A stretch of DNA of 64,000 nucleotides from Rehaibacterium terrae (GTDB lineage: Bacteria > Pseudomonadota > Gammaproteobacteria > Xanthomonadales > Xanthomonadaceae), in the NCBI RefSeq assembly GCF_014202935.1, contig NZ_JACHHX010000010.1:45882-109881 (forward strand). The letters are read 5' to 3'. Below the pieces are notes generated by a model. That model did no database searches. It worked only from the letters and a program-made list of their open reading frames with translations, and was not told the origin of the DNA. The translations under genes and the position numbers were made by a program. Positions 53,222 to 62,835 of the stretch are shown here, piece after piece; position 1 is the first letter of the stretch, and each line of letters starts with the position of its first letter.

Positions 53222-54775
53222 ATGTCCGACCTGCCCGCCACGCCCGCCAAGCGCACCGCGATCGACCGCTTCCTCAACATCGTCGAGAAGGGTGGCAACG
53301 CGCTGCCGCATCCGGCGACGCTGTTCGCGATCCTGGCGCTGACCGTGATCGTGCTGTCCTGGATCGCCTCGCAGTTCACCCTGATGGTGCACCACCCGGT
53401 CACCGGCGCGGAGATCCGTCCGGTCAACCTGCTGAGCATCGACGGCCTGCACCGCATCCTCACCGGCCTGGTCACCAACTTCACCGGCTTCGCCCCGCTG
53501 GGCACGGTGCTGGTGTCGCTGATCGGCATCGGCGTGGCCGAGCATTCGGGCCTGATCGGCGCGGCGCTGCGGCAACTGGTGCTGGCCGCGCCGCGCTTCC
53601 TGCTCACGCCGATCCTGGTGTTCGCCGGGGTGATGTCGAACATGGCCAGCGAGATCGGCTACGTGCTGCTGGTGCCGCTGGCCGGCCTGATCTTCCAGGC
53701 CGCCGGCCGCCACCCGATCCTGGGCATGGCCGCCGCCTTCGCCGGCGTGTCGGGCGGCTATTCCGCCAACCTGCTGCTGGGCACCATCGACCCGCTGCTG
53801 GCCGGCCTGTCGCAGGAGGCCGCGCGCATCCTCGACCACGACTACACGGTCAGCCCGGCGGCCAACTACTACTTCATGTTCGTGTCGACCTTCGTGGTGA
53901 CCGCGCTGGGCTGGTTCGTCACCGAGGTCATCGTTGCCAAGCGTTTCCCGGACGCCGCCACCCGCAGCAGCGACGAGAAGATCGAGCCGATGAGCGCGGC
54001 CGAGAAACGCGGGCTGGTCTATGCGCTGGTCGCCTCGCTGGCGCTGACCGCGCTGATCCTGTGGGGCACGCTGCCGGCCGACGGCTTCCTGCGTGACCGC
54101 GAGACCGGGGACCTGCTCAACTCGCCCTTCCTCCAGGGCATCGTCGCGATCATCTTCGCCTACGGCGTGGTGGCCGGCATCGCCTACGGCATCGGTGCCG
54201 GCACGGTGAAGAGCGACGAGGACGTCATCAAGGGCATGAGCCAGAGCATGGCCACGCTCGGCGGCTACCTGGTGCTGGTGTTCTTCGCCGCGCAGTTCGT
54301 GGCGTTCTTCAACTGGACCCAGCTCGGGCTGATCTTCGCGGTGGAGGGCGCGACCTTCCTCAAGGCGCTGAACATGCCGGCGATTCCGCTGTTCATGGGC
54401 TTCATCCTGCTCACCGCCACCGCCAACCTGTTCATGGGCTCGGCCTCGGCCAAGTGGGCGCTGATGGCGCCGGTGTTCGTGCCGATGTTCATGCTGCTGG
54501 GCTACTCGCCCGAGATCACCCAGCTCGGCTACCGCATCGGCGACAGCGTGACCAACATCATCTCGCCGATGATGAGCTACTTCGCGCTGATCATCGCCTT
54601 CTTCCAGCGCTACGAGCCCAAGGCCGGCATCGGCACGCTGGTGGCGGTGATGCTGCCCTACTCCATCGTGTTCCTGATCGGCTGGACGGTGCTGTTCTCG
54701 ATCTGGCTGGCGCTGGACCTGCCGATCGGCCCGGGCGCGCCGCTGGAGTACATCCAGGCCATGCAGGCCGGCTGA
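53222..54775 (+). CDS. AbgT family transporter
   Basis: 517 residues with about a dozen membrane segments. Family blocks [20 protein letters not shown] near the N-terminus, [37 protein letters not shown] and [33 protein letters not shown] are present. AbgT imports p-aminobenzoyl-glutamate in E. coli; other members export folate-pathway drugs, so direction and substrate are open. Start at 53222; an upstream in-frame Met overlaps lemA and is rejected. A TATATT hexamer lies 60 bases upstream in the lemA/AbgT divergent gap. Confidence 0.93.
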   Translation: MSDLPATPAKRTAIDRFLNIVEKGGNALPHPATLFAILALTVIVLSWIASQFTLMVHHPVTGAEIRPVNLLSIDGLHRILTGLVTNFTGFAPLGTVLVSLIGIGVAEHSGLIGAALRQLVLAAPRFLLTPILVFAGVMSNMASEIGYVLLVPLAGLIFQAAGRHPILGMAAAFAGVSGGYSANLLLGTIDPLLAGLSQEAARILDHDYTVSPAANYYFMFVSTFVVTALGWFVTEVIVAKRFPDAATRSSDEKIEPMSAAEKRGLVYALVASLALTALILWGTLPADGFLRDRETGDLLNSPFLQGIVAIIFAYGVVAGIAYGIGAGTVKSDEDVIKGMSQSMATLGGYLVLVFFAAQFVAFFNWTQLGLIFAVEGATFLKALNMPAIPLFMGFILLTATANLFMGSASAKWALMAPVFVPMFMLLGYSPEITQLGYRIGDSVTNIISPMMSYFALIIAFFQRYEPKAGIGTLVAVMLPYSIVFLIGWTVLFSIWLALDLPIGPGAPLEYIQAMQAG

Positions 54776-54789
54776 ACGAAATGAGCGAG

Positions 54790-54816
54790 GGCCGCCCCGC
54801 CGCGCGCGGGGCGGCC
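54790..54816 (+). terminator. Stem-loop after the AbgT gene
   Basis: ggccgcccc / ggggcggcc, 9 bp with a 9-nt loop, 14 bases past the stop. It is followed by gcacgggattt, so termination would be weak. Confidence 0.4.
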
Positions 54817-54832
54817 GCACGGGATTTCGAGC

Positions 54833-55348
54833 ATGTCGCGCTGGCGTCCCCCCGCCCCCGCATCCACCCCGATCATCACCCGCGAGGGCTTCGAGCGGCT
54901 GCGCGCCGAGCTCGACGAACTGTGGCGTGTCCGCCGCCCCGAGGTGGTGAAGGCGCTCGCCGCCGCCGCCGCCGAGGGCGACCGTTCGGAAAACGCCGAG
55001 TACACCTACCGCAAGAAGCAGCTCGGCGAGATCGACCGCCGCGTGCGTTACCTGAGCAAGCGGCTGGAGAAGCTCAAGGTCGCCGAGGGCCGCCCGGCGG
55101 ACACATCGGCGATCTTCTTCGGCGCCTGGTTCGAGCTGGAGAACGCTGCCAGCGGCGAGCTCGCGCGCTACCGCATCGTCGGCCCGGACGAGAGCGACGG
55201 CGCGCGCGGCTGGATCAGCGTGGATTCGCCGCTCGCGCGCGCGGCACTGAAAAAACGCGTCGACGACGAGTTCGAGGTGCAGCTGCCCGGCGGTGTCGCG
55301 CAGTTCGTGGTGGTTTCGATCAGCTACGAACCGCCGGACACGGACTGA
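54833..55348 (+). CDS. greB: Transcription elongation factor GreB
   Basis: 171 residues. N-terminal coiled coil ([70 protein letters not shown], of which [15 protein letters not shown] carries the acidic tip) and C-terminal FKBP-like domain. Length and the YTYRKKQL block identify GreB rather than GreA. It rescues backtracked RNA polymerase by stimulating transcript cleavage. Starts 57 bases after the AbgT gene, so it could be co-transcribed with it. Confidence 0.95.
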   Translation: MSRWRPPAPASTPIITREGFERLRAELDELWRVRRPEVVKALAAAAAEGDRSENAEYTYRKKQLGEIDRRVRYLSKRLEKLKVAEGRPADTSAIFFGAWFELENAASGELARYRIVGPDESDGARGWISVDSPLARAALKKRVDDEFEVQLPGGVAQFVVVSISYEPPDTD

Positions 55349-55365
55349 GCCGGACGCTCAGTCCG
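55341..55365. terminator. Palindrome shared by the 3' ends of greB and the convergent gene
   Basis: cggactgag (55341-55349) and ctcagtccg (55357-55365) form a 9-bp stem with a 7-nt loop. Both stop codons, greB TGA at 55346-55348 and the opposite TCA at 55358-55360, lie inside it. Confidence 0.45.
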
Positions 55366-55825
55366 ACGGCAGCAGGGCCTGCACCCTGGCGATCAGCCCG
55401 ACCAGCACCTGCCGCTGCACGGCCAGATCGGTCGCCACGGTCAGGTCGGTCTCGCCCAGCGCGGCCTTGAGCGCATGCACCTTCTCCGCATCCAGCCCGA
55501 GCACGTCGATGTCGACGCCGGCCAGCGCCTCGCGGGCCGCGATGACCTGCCGGTTGGCGATGCCGAAGTTGCGCTGGTCGAGCTCGATGGCGGCCTGCAT
55601 CAGCTGCACCTGGGTCTGCAGCAGGCCGATCCGGGCCAGCGCGCGGGCGTTCGCGGCTTCGGCGGTTTCGGCACGGGCCTGGACGGCCGCAAGTTCCGCG
55701 GTCAGCTCGCCGACGCGCGTCTGTGGTCCTGCGCGCCCCGTCCACCAGCCGATGGCGAACACGACCACGACGGCGACCAGCACCTTCACCCACCACTGTT
55801 TGCGCGAACCGTTCCCGTTACTCAT
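55358..55825 (-). CDS. Small single-pass coiled-coil membrane protein, unknown function
   Basis: 155 residues. A basic N-terminus, one membrane helix (about residues 12-30, WVKVLVAVVVVFAIGWWTG), a coiled coil of ~45 residues (RVGELTAELAAVQARAETAEAANARALARIGLLQTQVQLM) and a helical C-terminal part. No family recognised by eye. It lies 167 bases downstream of rimO and is convergent with greB, with only nine bases between the stop codons. Confidence 0.8.
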   Translation of the reverse strand: MSNGNGSRKQWWVKVLVAVVVVFAIGWWTGRAGPQTRVGELTAELAAVQARAETAEAANARALARIGLLQTQVQLMQAAIELDQRNFGIANRQVIAAREALAGVDIDVLGLDAEKVHALKAALGETDLTVATDLAVQRQVLVGLIARVQALLPSD

Positions 55826-55992
55826 GGCGACTCCTCCGCTGGGGATTTCGTGCCAGAGTCTAAACCAGCTCCGGACCCGGCCCGGCACCCGGCGGGTCGA
55901 TGCAGTTCGGGCGAGGGAGCGGCGGTGCCGCCCGACACCCGGAATCGACGGCGCGGATGAAGCGAGGGCCTCCGCGACGGGGCCGGCTGGCG

Positions 55993-57333
55993 TCAGTCCG
56001 TTTCCTGACCGGGATCGACCAGCGCGAACAGGTCGTGCTCGTCGCTGCCCATGATCGTCACCTCGGCGAACTGGCCGGGCTTGAGGCCGGCGACGGCGCC
56101 GTCCTGGATCTGCACGGTGCCGTCGATCTCCGGCGCATCGGCCATCGAGCGGGCGATGGCCAGCTCGCCGTCGATGGCGTCGACCAGCACGGTCTGCACC
56201 GTGCCGACCTTGGCCTCGAGCTTGCCGGCGCTGATCTCGGCCTGGCGCTGCATGAAGCGCGCCAGCCGCTCCTGCTTGAGCTCTTCGGGCACCGGGTCGG
56301 GCAGCGCGTTGGCCGCCGCGCCCTCGACCGGTGAGTAGGCGAAGGCGCCGACGCGGTCGAGCTGGGCTTCTTCGAGGAAATCCAGCAGCTCCTCGAACTC
56401 TTCCTCGGTTTCGCCGGGGAAACCGACGATGAAGGTCGAACGCAGGGTGATGTCCGGGCAGATCGCGCGCCAGCGTGCGATGCGCTCGAGCGTCCTGTCG
56501 ACCGCGCCGGGGCGCTTCATCAGCCTGAGGATGCGCGGGCTGGCGTGCTGGAAGGGAATGTCCAGGTACGGCAGCAGCTTGCCTTCGGCCATCAACGGGA
56601 TGATCTCGTCGACGTGCGGGTACGGGTAGACGTAGTGCAGGCGGACCCAGACCCCGAGCTCGGCCAGCCCCTCGCACAGCGCCTTCATGCGGGTCTGGTA
56701 CGGCCGGCCGCGCCATTCGCGCTCGGCATACCTGAGATCCACGCCGTAGGCCGAGGTGTCCTGCGAGATCACCAGCAGTTCCCTGACGCCGCCACGGGCG
56801 AGCTTTTCGGCCTCGCGCAGCACCTCGTCCACCGGGCGCGACACCAGGTCGCCGCGCATCGAGGGAATGATGCAGAAGCTGCAGCGGTGGTTGCAGCCCT
56901 CGGAAATCTTCAGGTAGGCGTAGTGCCTGGGCGTCAGCTTCAAACCGTAGTCCGGCACCAGGTCCAGGAACGGATCGTGCTTCGGCGGCAGCGCCTCGTG
57001 CACCGCCTGCATCACGCTGCCGTAGTCCTGCGGGCCGGTGATGGCGAGCACGCCCGGGTGCGCCTGGCGGATCTGCTCGGGGCGCTTGCCCAGGCAGCCG
57101 GTGACGATGACCTTGCCGTTCTCGGCCAGCGCCTCGCCGATGGCGTCGAGCGACTCGGCCACCGCCGCATCGATGAAGCCACAGGTGTTGACCACCACCA
57201 CGTCGGCGTCGTCGTAGCTGGGCACGATGTCGTAGCCCTCGACCCGCAGCTGGGTGAGGATGCGCTCGGAATCGACCAGCGCCTTGGGGCAGCCGAGGCT
57301 GACGAAGCCGACCTTGGGGTTGGAACGGGACAT
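55993..57333 (-). CDS. rimO: Ribosomal protein uS12 methylthiotransferase RimO
   Basis: 446 residues. N-terminal MTTase domain with three cysteines ([35 protein letters not shown]) for an auxiliary cluster, radical-SAM CxxxCxxC ([17 protein letters not shown]) and a C-terminal TRAM domain. It adds a methylthio group to Asp88 of ribosomal protein uS12 (S12). Start ATG at 57333. A perfect TATAAT on the minus strand at 57361-57366 is a possible -10, but no clear -35 is seen. Confidence 0.97.
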   Translation of the reverse strand: MSRSNPKVGFVSLGCPKALVDSERILTQLRVEGYDIVPSYDDADVVVVNTCGFIDAAVAESLDAIGEALAENGKVIVTGCLGKRPEQIRQAHPGVLAITGPQDYGSVMQAVHEALPPKHDPFLDLVPDYGLKLTPRHYAYLKISEGCNHRCSFCIIPSMRGDLVSRPVDEVLREAEKLARGGVRELLVISQDTSAYGVDLRYAEREWRGRPYQTRMKALCEGLAELGVWVRLHYVYPYPHVDEIIPLMAEGKLLPYLDIPFQHASPRILRLMKRPGAVDRTLERIARWRAICPDITLRSTFIVGFPGETEEEFEELLDFLEEAQLDRVGAFAYSPVEGAAANALPDPVPEELKQERLARFMQRQAEISAGKLEAKVGTVQTVLVDAIDGELAIARSMADAPEIDGTVQIQDGAVAGLKPGQFAEVTIMGSDEHDLFALVDPGQETD

Positions 57334-57409
57334 GACGGCGCCGCGAAACGGGGGGCGCGGATTATAGCGCCGGCGCTACCATAGGGCCTTCCACCGCGGA
57401 GGGGTCGCC

Positions 57410-58072
57410 ATGGGCCATTGGATCTCGCTGGACGCGCCGGCCGGAGGCATCCGCGCCTGGCGCGCCGATCCGCCCATCCCGCCGAAAGGCGTGCTGGTGG
57501 TCGTGCAGGAGATATTCGGCGTCAACCGTCACATCCGCGACGTGGTCGACCGTTTCGCCGCACACGGCTACGTGGCGGTGGCGCCGGCATTCTTCGACCA
57601 CGTCGAGATCGGCGTCGAGCTCGACTACACGCCCGAGGGGGTGGAGCGCGGCCGCGAGCTGGTCGCGCAAATCGGCTTCGAGCGGGTACTGGAGGACGTG
57701 GTCGAGGCCGCCCGCGAATTTCAGCATCTCGGCAAGGTCGGCGTGGTCGGCTACTGCTGGGGCGGCACGGTGGCCTTCCTGGCCAACACCCGCCACGGCT
57801 TTCCGGCGGTGAGCTACTACGGCGGACGCACGGTGCCGTTCCTGCACGAGCAGCTCGACGCGCCGATGCTGTTCCACTTCGGCGAGCGCGACCCGATCAT
57901 CCCGCCCGAGCACGTGCAGCTGCACCGCGAACTGCAGCCGCAGGCCGAGATCCACGTCTATCCTGCCGGCCACGGCTTCAACTGCGAGGCGCGCGAGGAT
58001 TACGACGAGCCCAGCGCGCGGCTGGCACTGGAGCGCACCCTGGCCTTCTTCGAGCGCACACTCAAGCCATGA
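57410..58072 (+). CDS. Dienelactone hydrolase family protein
   Basis: 220 residues, alpha/beta hydrolase with nucleophile C116 (VVGYCWGGT) and the partner residues D (FGERDPIIP, near 160) and H (PAGHGFNCEAR, near 188). The family hydrolyses dienelactone in aromatic degradation, but many copies have other, unknown substrates. GGAGGGG precedes the ATG. It is the first gene of a tightly spaced plus-strand group leading into the 5-oxoproline genes (13-base gap to the next), though a functional link is not evident. Confidence 0.92.
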   Translation: MGHWISLDAPAGGIRAWRADPPIPPKGVLVVVQEIFGVNRHIRDVVDRFAAHGYVAVAPAFFDHVEIGVELDYTPEGVERGRELVAQIGFERVLEDVVEAAREFQHLGKVGVVGYCWGGTVAFLANTRHGFPAVSYYGGRTVPFLHEQLDAPMLFHFGERDPIIPPEHVQLHRELQPQAEIHVYPAGHGFNCEAREDYDEPSARLALERTLAFFERTLKP

Positions 58073-58085
58073 CGAGGCAACGGCC

Positions 58086-58496
58086 ATGAACCACTGGAGC
58101 CTGCACCCGCAACTGGCCGGCGACACCCACCCGGTCGCGACCTTCGGGCTGTCCGAACTGCGGCTGATGGACGACGCCAACTACCCCTGGCTGATCCTGG
58201 TGCCGCGCGTGCCCGACGCACGCGAACTGGTCGACCTCGACGCCGCCGCACAGGGCGCGCTGATGGAGGAGATCAGCCGCTGCTCGCGCGCGCTGCAGGC
58301 GCTGTTCCGGCCGCACAAGCTCAACGTCGCCGCGCTCGGCAATCTGGTGCCGCAGCTGCACGTGCACGTGATCGCACGGCACACCGACGACCCGGCCTGG
58401 CCGGCGCCGGTCTGGGGCCGGGTCAACGCCCGCCCGTACACGCCCGAGGCGCTGGTCGAGTGCGTCTCGCGGCTGCAGCGGGCGCTCGGCGTGTGA
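58086..58496 (+). CDS. HIT family protein
   Basis: 136 residues with the histidine triad in PQLHVHVIARH (the family's HxHxHxx motif appears as LHVHVIAR) and the upstream YPWLILVPRVPDARELVDLDA segment. HIT proteins are nucleotide hydrolases or transferases; this branch is small and of unknown substrate. Its stop overlaps the GTG start of pxpB (GTGA). Confidence 0.9.
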   Translation: MNHWSLHPQLAGDTHPVATFGLSELRLMDDANYPWLILVPRVPDARELVDLDAAAQGALMEEISRCSRALQALFRPHKLNVAALGNLVPQLHVHVIARHTDDPAWPAPVWGRVNARPYTPEALVECVSRLQRALGV

Positions 58497-59212
58497 CGAC
58501 GCCGGCCATCGAACCGCTCGGCGACGCCGCCCTGCTGCTGCGCTGGGGCGAGCGCATCGATCCGGACCTCAACCGCCGAGTGCATGTACTGGCGGCGGCG
58601 CTCGACGTCATCCGCCCGCCCTGGCTACTCGACCTGGTGCCGGCCTACGCGACGCTGGCGCTGTACCTGGACACCGCCGCCTTCGGCCCCGCCGAGCCGC
58701 CGCTGGCGGCCGCCGAGCGCTGGCTGCGCGCGCGGCTGGCGACGCTCGCCGACCACACGGACGACCCGGCGGCAACGCCGTCGGCACGGTCGATCGAGAT
58801 TCCGGTGCGCTACGGCGGCGAGGACGGCCCGGATCTGGACGCTGTGGCCCGCGACAGCGGCCTGTCACCGGACGAGGTCGTCGCCCGCCACACGGCCGGC
58901 GACTACCACGTCGCGCTGCTCGGTTTCGCACCCGGTTTTCCCTACCTGCTCGGCCTCGATCCCATGCTGGCGCTGCCGCGCCTGGCGACGCCACGGCAGC
59001 GCGTGCCGGCCGGCAGTGTCGCCATCGGCGGCGCCCAGACCGGCATCTACCCGCGCGAGAGCCCGGGCGGCTGGCGCATCATCGGCCGCACCCCGCTCGT
59101 ACTGTTCGACCCCTTGCGCGACCCGCCCGCCCTGCTCGCCCCCGGCGACCGCGTGCGCTTCGTCGCCGTCGACGACGCGGCCTTCGCCACGCACGCACGG
59201 GAGCGCCGATGA
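58493..59212 (+). CDS. pxpB: 5-oxoprolinase subunit PxpB
   Basis: 239 residues, AHS1/KipI-type. It begins IEPLGDAALLLRWGERIDPDLNRRVH and contains IEIPVRYGGEDGPDLDAVARDSGLSPDEVVARHTAGDYHVALLGFAPGFPYLLGL and GGAQTGIYPRESPGGWRIIGRTP, diagnostic for PxpB. With PxpC and PxpA it makes the prokaryotic ATP-dependent 5-oxoprolinase. The start is a GTG overlapping the HIT stop; ATGA overlap with pxpC. Confidence 0.95.
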   Translation: MTTPAIEPLGDAALLLRWGERIDPDLNRRVHVLAAALDVIRPPWLLDLVPAYATLALYLDTAAFGPAEPPLAAAERWLRARLATLADHTDDPAATPSARSIEIPVRYGGEDGPDLDAVARDSGLSPDEVVARHTAGDYHVALLGFAPGFPYLLGLDPMLALPRLATPRQRVPAGSVAIGGAQTGIYPRESPGGWRIIGRTPLVLFDPLRDPPALLAPGDRVRFVAVDDAAFATHARERR

Positions 59213-60174
59213 GCCTGCAGGTGCTGGCCCCCGGGCTGCTGACCAGCGTGCAGGACCTCGGCCGCACCGGTTTGCGCCGCTACGGCGTCGGCACCGCCGG
59301 CGCGCTCGACGGCTACTCCGCGCGCGTCGCCAACCTGCTGGTCGGCAATGCGCCGGACACGCCGCTGCTGGAAATCACACTCAGCGGTCCGCGCCTGCGC
59401 TTCGACCGGCCGCTGCGCATCGCCCTGACCGGTGCGCAGATCGACGCCCGCCACGACGATGTCGAGCTGCCCGGCTGGCGCCCGCTCGATCTGCCGGCCG
59501 GCGGCGAGCTGCGACTGGGCGCCTGCCGACGCGGTTGCCGCGCCTATCTGGCAATCCACGGCGGCCTCGGCGTGCCGCGCCTGCTCGGCAGCGCGTCCAC
59601 CGACCTGCGTGGCGGCTTCGGCGGCATGCGCGGACGCATGCTCGCCGCCGGCGACCTGCTGCCACTGGCACGCGAAGCAGGGCCCGCGGTCGACACGCCA
59701 CGCATCCCGCCGTGGTGGATCGCAGCGGCCCCCGACATCGACCTGTACCGCGACGCCCTGGCGCATGTGCTGCCTGGCCGCGACGCCACCGAGCCTGCCG
59801 ATGCCCTGTTCGCGACGAGCTGGAAAGTCTCCGCCGCCAGCAACCGCCAGGGCCTGCGGCTGGACGGCCCGCCCTTGCAATCGGCCGACCGCCGCGAGCG
59901 GGTCTCCGAACCGGTCGCCGTCGGCACCATCCAGCTGCCGCCGGACGGCCAGCCGATCATCCTGCTCGGCGAGGCGCAGACGGTCGGCGGCTACCCGCGC
60001 ATCGGCCATGTCGCCAGCGCCGACCTGCCACGGCTGGCGCAATTGCGCCCGGGTGACACCCTGCACCTGCGCCCGACCGATGCCGACTCCGCCTGGCGCG
60101 CGGCTTGTGATCAGCGCGCGCGGCTGGCCAGAATCGCCCTGGCGGTCGCACAACGGCTGGCCGCCCGCACCTGA
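59209..60174 (+). CDS. pxpC: 5-oxoprolinase subunit PxpC
   Basis: 321 residues, AHS2/KipA-type. LQVLAPGLLTSVQDLGRTGLRRYGVGTAGALDGYSARVANLLVGN at the start and GTIQLPPDGQPIILLGEAQTVGGYPRIGHV near the end are the family blocks. It is a subunit of the 5-oxoprolinase complex that uses ATP to open the pyroglutamate ring to glutamate. Starts inside the pxpB stop (ATGA). Confidence 0.95.
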   Translation: MSLQVLAPGLLTSVQDLGRTGLRRYGVGTAGALDGYSARVANLLVGNAPDTPLLEITLSGPRLRFDRPLRIALTGAQIDARHDDVELPGWRPLDLPAGGELRLGACRRGCRAYLAIHGGLGVPRLLGSASTDLRGGFGGMRGRMLAAGDLLPLAREAGPAVDTPRIPPWWIAAAPDIDLYRDALAHVLPGRDATEPADALFATSWKVSAASNRQGLRLDGPPLQSADRRERVSEPVAVGTIQLPPDGQPIILLGEAQTVGGYPRIGHVASADLPRLAQLRPGDTLHLRPTDADSAWRAACDQRARLARIALAVAQRLAART

Positions 60175-60205
60175 CCGCCGGCACTTCCCCTACGAGCCAA
60201 CCCGC

Positions 60206-60370
60206 ATGAAATTCAGCCTCCCCGCGATCATCCTCATCGTCCTCGGCAGCGTACTGTTGCTCGACAACCTCGGTTTCGCCCGCTTCGACTTCGGCCGGCT
60301 GGTCGCCACCTGGTGGCCGGCGATCCTGATCGCGGTCGGCCTGAGCATGCTGTTCAAGGGCTCGAAATAG
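60206..60370 (+). CDS. DUF5668-type small membrane protein
   Basis: 54 residues: two hydrophobic segments (LPAIILIVLGSVLLLDNLG and TWWPAILIAVGLSMLF) joined by FARFDFGRLVA. The pattern matches the DUF5668/LiaF N-terminal family. Unknown function. It sits between pxpC (31 bases) and pxpA (nine bases), an unusual extra member of a 5-oxoproline operon. Confidence 0.82.
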   Translation: MKFSLPAIILIVLGSVLLLDNLGFARFDFGRLVATWWPAILIAVGLSMLFKGSK

Positions 60371-60379
60371 CCGCCGCCC

Positions 60380-61144
60380 ATGAGCCGCCCGCTGCGCATC
60401 GACTTCAACTGCGACCTCGGCGAGGGTTGCGGAGACGACGCAGCGATCGCGCCACACATCAGTTCGGCCAGCCTGGCCTGCGGTTTCCACGCCGGCGACC
60501 CGCTGCGGATGCGCGAGGCGGTGGCGGTCTGCCTGCGCCACGGCGTCGCCGTCGGCGCCCACCCCTCGTTCCCGGATCGCGAGGGCTTCGGCCGGCGCGA
60601 ACTGGCGACGACGCCCGAACAGGTCCACGCCGACACGCTCTACCAGCTCGGCGCGCTCGCCGCCTTCGTCCGCGCCGCCGGCGGCCGGCTGCATCACGCC
60701 AAGCCGCACGGCGCGCTCTACAACCTCGCCGCGCGCGATGCCGCCATCGCCGAGGCCATCGCTGCCGCCGTGCGCGACTTCGACCCGGGGCTGATCCTGT
60801 ACGGCCTGGCCCACTCGGCCCTCACCGCCGCCGGCGAACGCGTCGGCCTGCGGGTGGCGCACGAGGTCTTCGCCGAGCGCCGCTACGAGGCCGATGGCAC
60901 GCTCACGCCACGCGATCAGCCAGGCGCGGTGATCGACTCGCTCGACGAGGCGCTGGCACAGGTGCGCGGCATGCTGCGTGAAGGCATCGTCGTCGCCCGC
61001 ACCGGCGAGCGCGTGCCGATCCGCGCCGACACCCTCTGCCTGCACGGCGACCGCCCCGACGCCGCCGCCTTCGCCCGCGCGCTGCGCGCGGCACTGGCGG
61101 CCGAGGGCATCGCTATCGCCCCGCCCTTCTCCACACCGGACTGA
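60380..61144 (+). CDS. pxpA: 5-oxoprolinase subunit PxpA (LamB/YcsF family)
   Basis: 254 residues. RIDFNCDLGEGCGDDAAIAPHISSASLACGFHAGDPLRMREAV and HPSFPDREGFGRRE near the N-terminus, then HHAKPHGALYNLA, are the family signature. PxpA is the third subunit of ATP-dependent 5-oxoprolinase; it is thought to act on the ring phosphorylated by PxpBC. ATG at 60380. Confidence 0.96.
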   Translation: MSRPLRIDFNCDLGEGCGDDAAIAPHISSASLACGFHAGDPLRMREAVAVCLRHGVAVGAHPSFPDREGFGRRELATTPEQVHADTLYQLGALAAFVRAAGGRLHHAKPHGALYNLAARDAAIAEAIAAAVRDFDPGLILYGLAHSALTAAGERVGLRVAHEVFAERRYEADGTLTPRDQPGAVIDSLDEALAQVRGMLREGIVVARTGERVPIRADTLCLHGDRPDAAAFARALRAALAAEGIAIAPPFSTPD

Positions 61145-61150
61145 AACCCC

Positions 61151-61858
61151 ATGTCCTACTGGCCGCTGATCGGTGTCGCCTGGGTCGTTGCCGGCTTCGC
61201 CCTGCGCCTCAATCCCGCGCTGGTGGTGGTCAGCGCCGGCCTGGTCACCGGCCTGGTCGCCGGCAAGGATCTGCTGGCCGTGCTGGGCCTGTTCGGCGAG
61301 GCCTTCACCAAGCAGCGCTATCTCGCCCTGTTCCTGCTGACGCTGCCGGTGATCGGCCTGCTCGAACGCCACGGCCTGAAGGAGCATGCACAGGCGTGGA
61401 TCGCACGCATGCGCGGCGCCACCGCCGGCCGCCTGCTGGTGGCCTACCTCGGCCTGCGCCAGCTCGCCGCCACCTTGGGCCTGACCAGCCTCGGCGGCCA
61501 CCCGCAGACTGTGCGGCCGCTGCTGGCGCCGATGGCCGAGGGCGCGGCGGAAGCGTGCATCGGCGCGCTGGACGACGACCAGCGCCAGCGCCTGCGAGCG
61601 ATGTGCGCCGGCACCGACAACGTCGGCCTGTTCTTCGGCGAGGACGTGTTCATCGCCTTCGGCGCGGTGCTGCTGATACAGGGCTTCTTCGCCGAGAACG
61701 GCATCGCGCTCGAACCGCTGCATATCGCCCTGTGGGGCATCCCCACCGCGCTGTGCGCCTTCGCCATCCACACCACCCGCGTGCTGCGCTTCGAGCGCCG
61801 GCTGGAGCGCGAGGCGCGCGCCATCGTCGCGCAGGCGGCACCGGAGGTGCGTCCGTGA
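61151..61858 (+). CDS. DUF969 family putative 5-oxoproline transporter subunit
   Basis: 235 residues, about five membrane segments (near 3-22, 24-42, 55-72, 98-115 and 165-215). QAWIARMRGATAGRLLVAYLGLRQLAATLGLTSLGGHPQTVRPLLAPMAEG is the family block. DUF969 and DUF979 proteins occur as a pair with pcp and pxp genes and are regarded as the two halves of a 5-oxoproline permease. Six bases after pxpA; its stop overlaps the next start. Confidence 0.92.
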   Translation: MSYWPLIGVAWVVAGFALRLNPALVVVSAGLVTGLVAGKDLLAVLGLFGEAFTKQRYLALFLLTLPVIGLLERHGLKEHAQAWIARMRGATAGRLLVAYLGLRQLAATLGLTSLGGHPQTVRPLLAPMAEGAAEACIGALDDDQRQRLRAMCAGTDNVGLFFGEDVFIAFGAVLLIQGFFAENGIALEPLHIALWGIPTALCAFAIHTTRVLRFERRLEREARAIVAQAAPEVRP

Positions 61859-62817
61859 TCACCCTGCAGTGGATCTATTGGCTGGCGGGCGGCTACATCG
61901 GCTGGCTGGCCTGGCTCGGGCTGCGCGACCGCGGCAACCCGCGCCGCCACACCACGGCCCTGTTCTGGGGGCTGCTGGCGCTGGCGCTGCTGGTCGGCGA
62001 GCGGCTGCCGGCGCCGGTGATGGGCGGCATCGTGGTGCTGCTGGCGGTGCTGGCCGGCTTCGGCGGCATCCGCATGGGCCGCTACGACCAGAGCACGGTA
62101 GACGAGAAGCGCGCCGAGGCCGCGCGCCTGGGCAACCGGCTGTTCTGGCCGGCGCTGCTGATCCCGGGCGTCACCCTGCTCGGCGCGGTGGTGCTGAAGG
62201 ATGCGGAAATCGCCGGACAGCGCCTGTTCGGCGCTGAACAGACCACGCTGGTCGCGCTGGGCGTGGCCTGCCTGATCGCCACCTTCGCCGCCTGCCGGCT
62301 GACCCGGCAAAGCGCCGGCGCGGCCGTGGAACAGTCGCGCCGGCTGGTCGACGCCATCGGCTGGGCGGCGCTGCTGCCGCTGCTGCTGGCGACCCTGGGC
62401 AGCGTGTTCTCGGCCACCGGCGTCGGCGAGGCCGTGGCCGAACTGGTCAAGGCCGGCATCCCGGTGGAGAACCGGCTGGTGCTCGTGGTCGCCTACGCGC
62501 TGGGCATGGCCGTGTTCACCATGATCATGGGCAACGCCTTCGCCGCCTTCCCGGTGATGACCGCCGGCATCGGTCTGCCGCTGCTGGTGAACGGCCATGG
62601 CGCCGACGCCGCCTCGCTGGCCGCGATCGGCATGCTCTCGGGCTATTGCGGCACCCTGATGACGCCGATGGCGGCCAACTTCAACCTGGTGCCGGCGGCG
62701 CTGCTGGAACTGAAAGACCCCTACGGCGTCATCCGCGCCCAGATCGGCACGGCCATCCCGCTGCTGGCGTGCAACATCGTGTTGATGTACTTCATCGTCT
62801 TCCGCCATGCCGGCTGA
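61855..62817 (+). CDS. DUF979 family putative 5-oxoproline transporter subunit
   Basis: 320 residues with about eight membrane segments. GNRLFWPALLIPGVTLLGAVVLKD, VFTMIMGNAFAAFPVMTAGIGLPLLV and MLSGYCGTLMTPMAANFNLVPAALLELKDPYGVI are characteristic. The GTG start at 61855 overlaps the DUF969 stop (GTGA). Forms the second half of the presumed pyroglutamate transporter. Confidence 0.92.
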   Translation: MITLQWIYWLAGGYIGWLAWLGLRDRGNPRRHTTALFWGLLALALLVGERLPAPVMGGIVVLLAVLAGFGGIRMGRYDQSTVDEKRAEAARLGNRLFWPALLIPGVTLLGAVVLKDAEIAGQRLFGAEQTTLVALGVACLIATFAACRLTRQSAGAAVEQSRRLVDAIGWAALLPLLLATLGSVFSATGVGEAVAELVKAGIPVENRLVLVVAYALGMAVFTMIMGNAFAAFPVMTAGIGLPLLVNGHGADAASLAAIGMLSGYCGTLMTPMAANFNLVPAALLELKDPYGVIRAQIGTAIPLLACNIVLMYFIVFRHAG

Positions 62818-62835
62818 TTTTCGTCCCGTGGCAGG

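Noticed and set aside
50831..54820. 1329-codon minus-strand frame joining DUF2207 to sequence opposite the AbgT gene
   Set aside because: Only the part from 52549 downwards is DUF2207; the upstream part is antisense to lemA-region and AbgT sequence. An ATG with the lemA overlap fits the real start.
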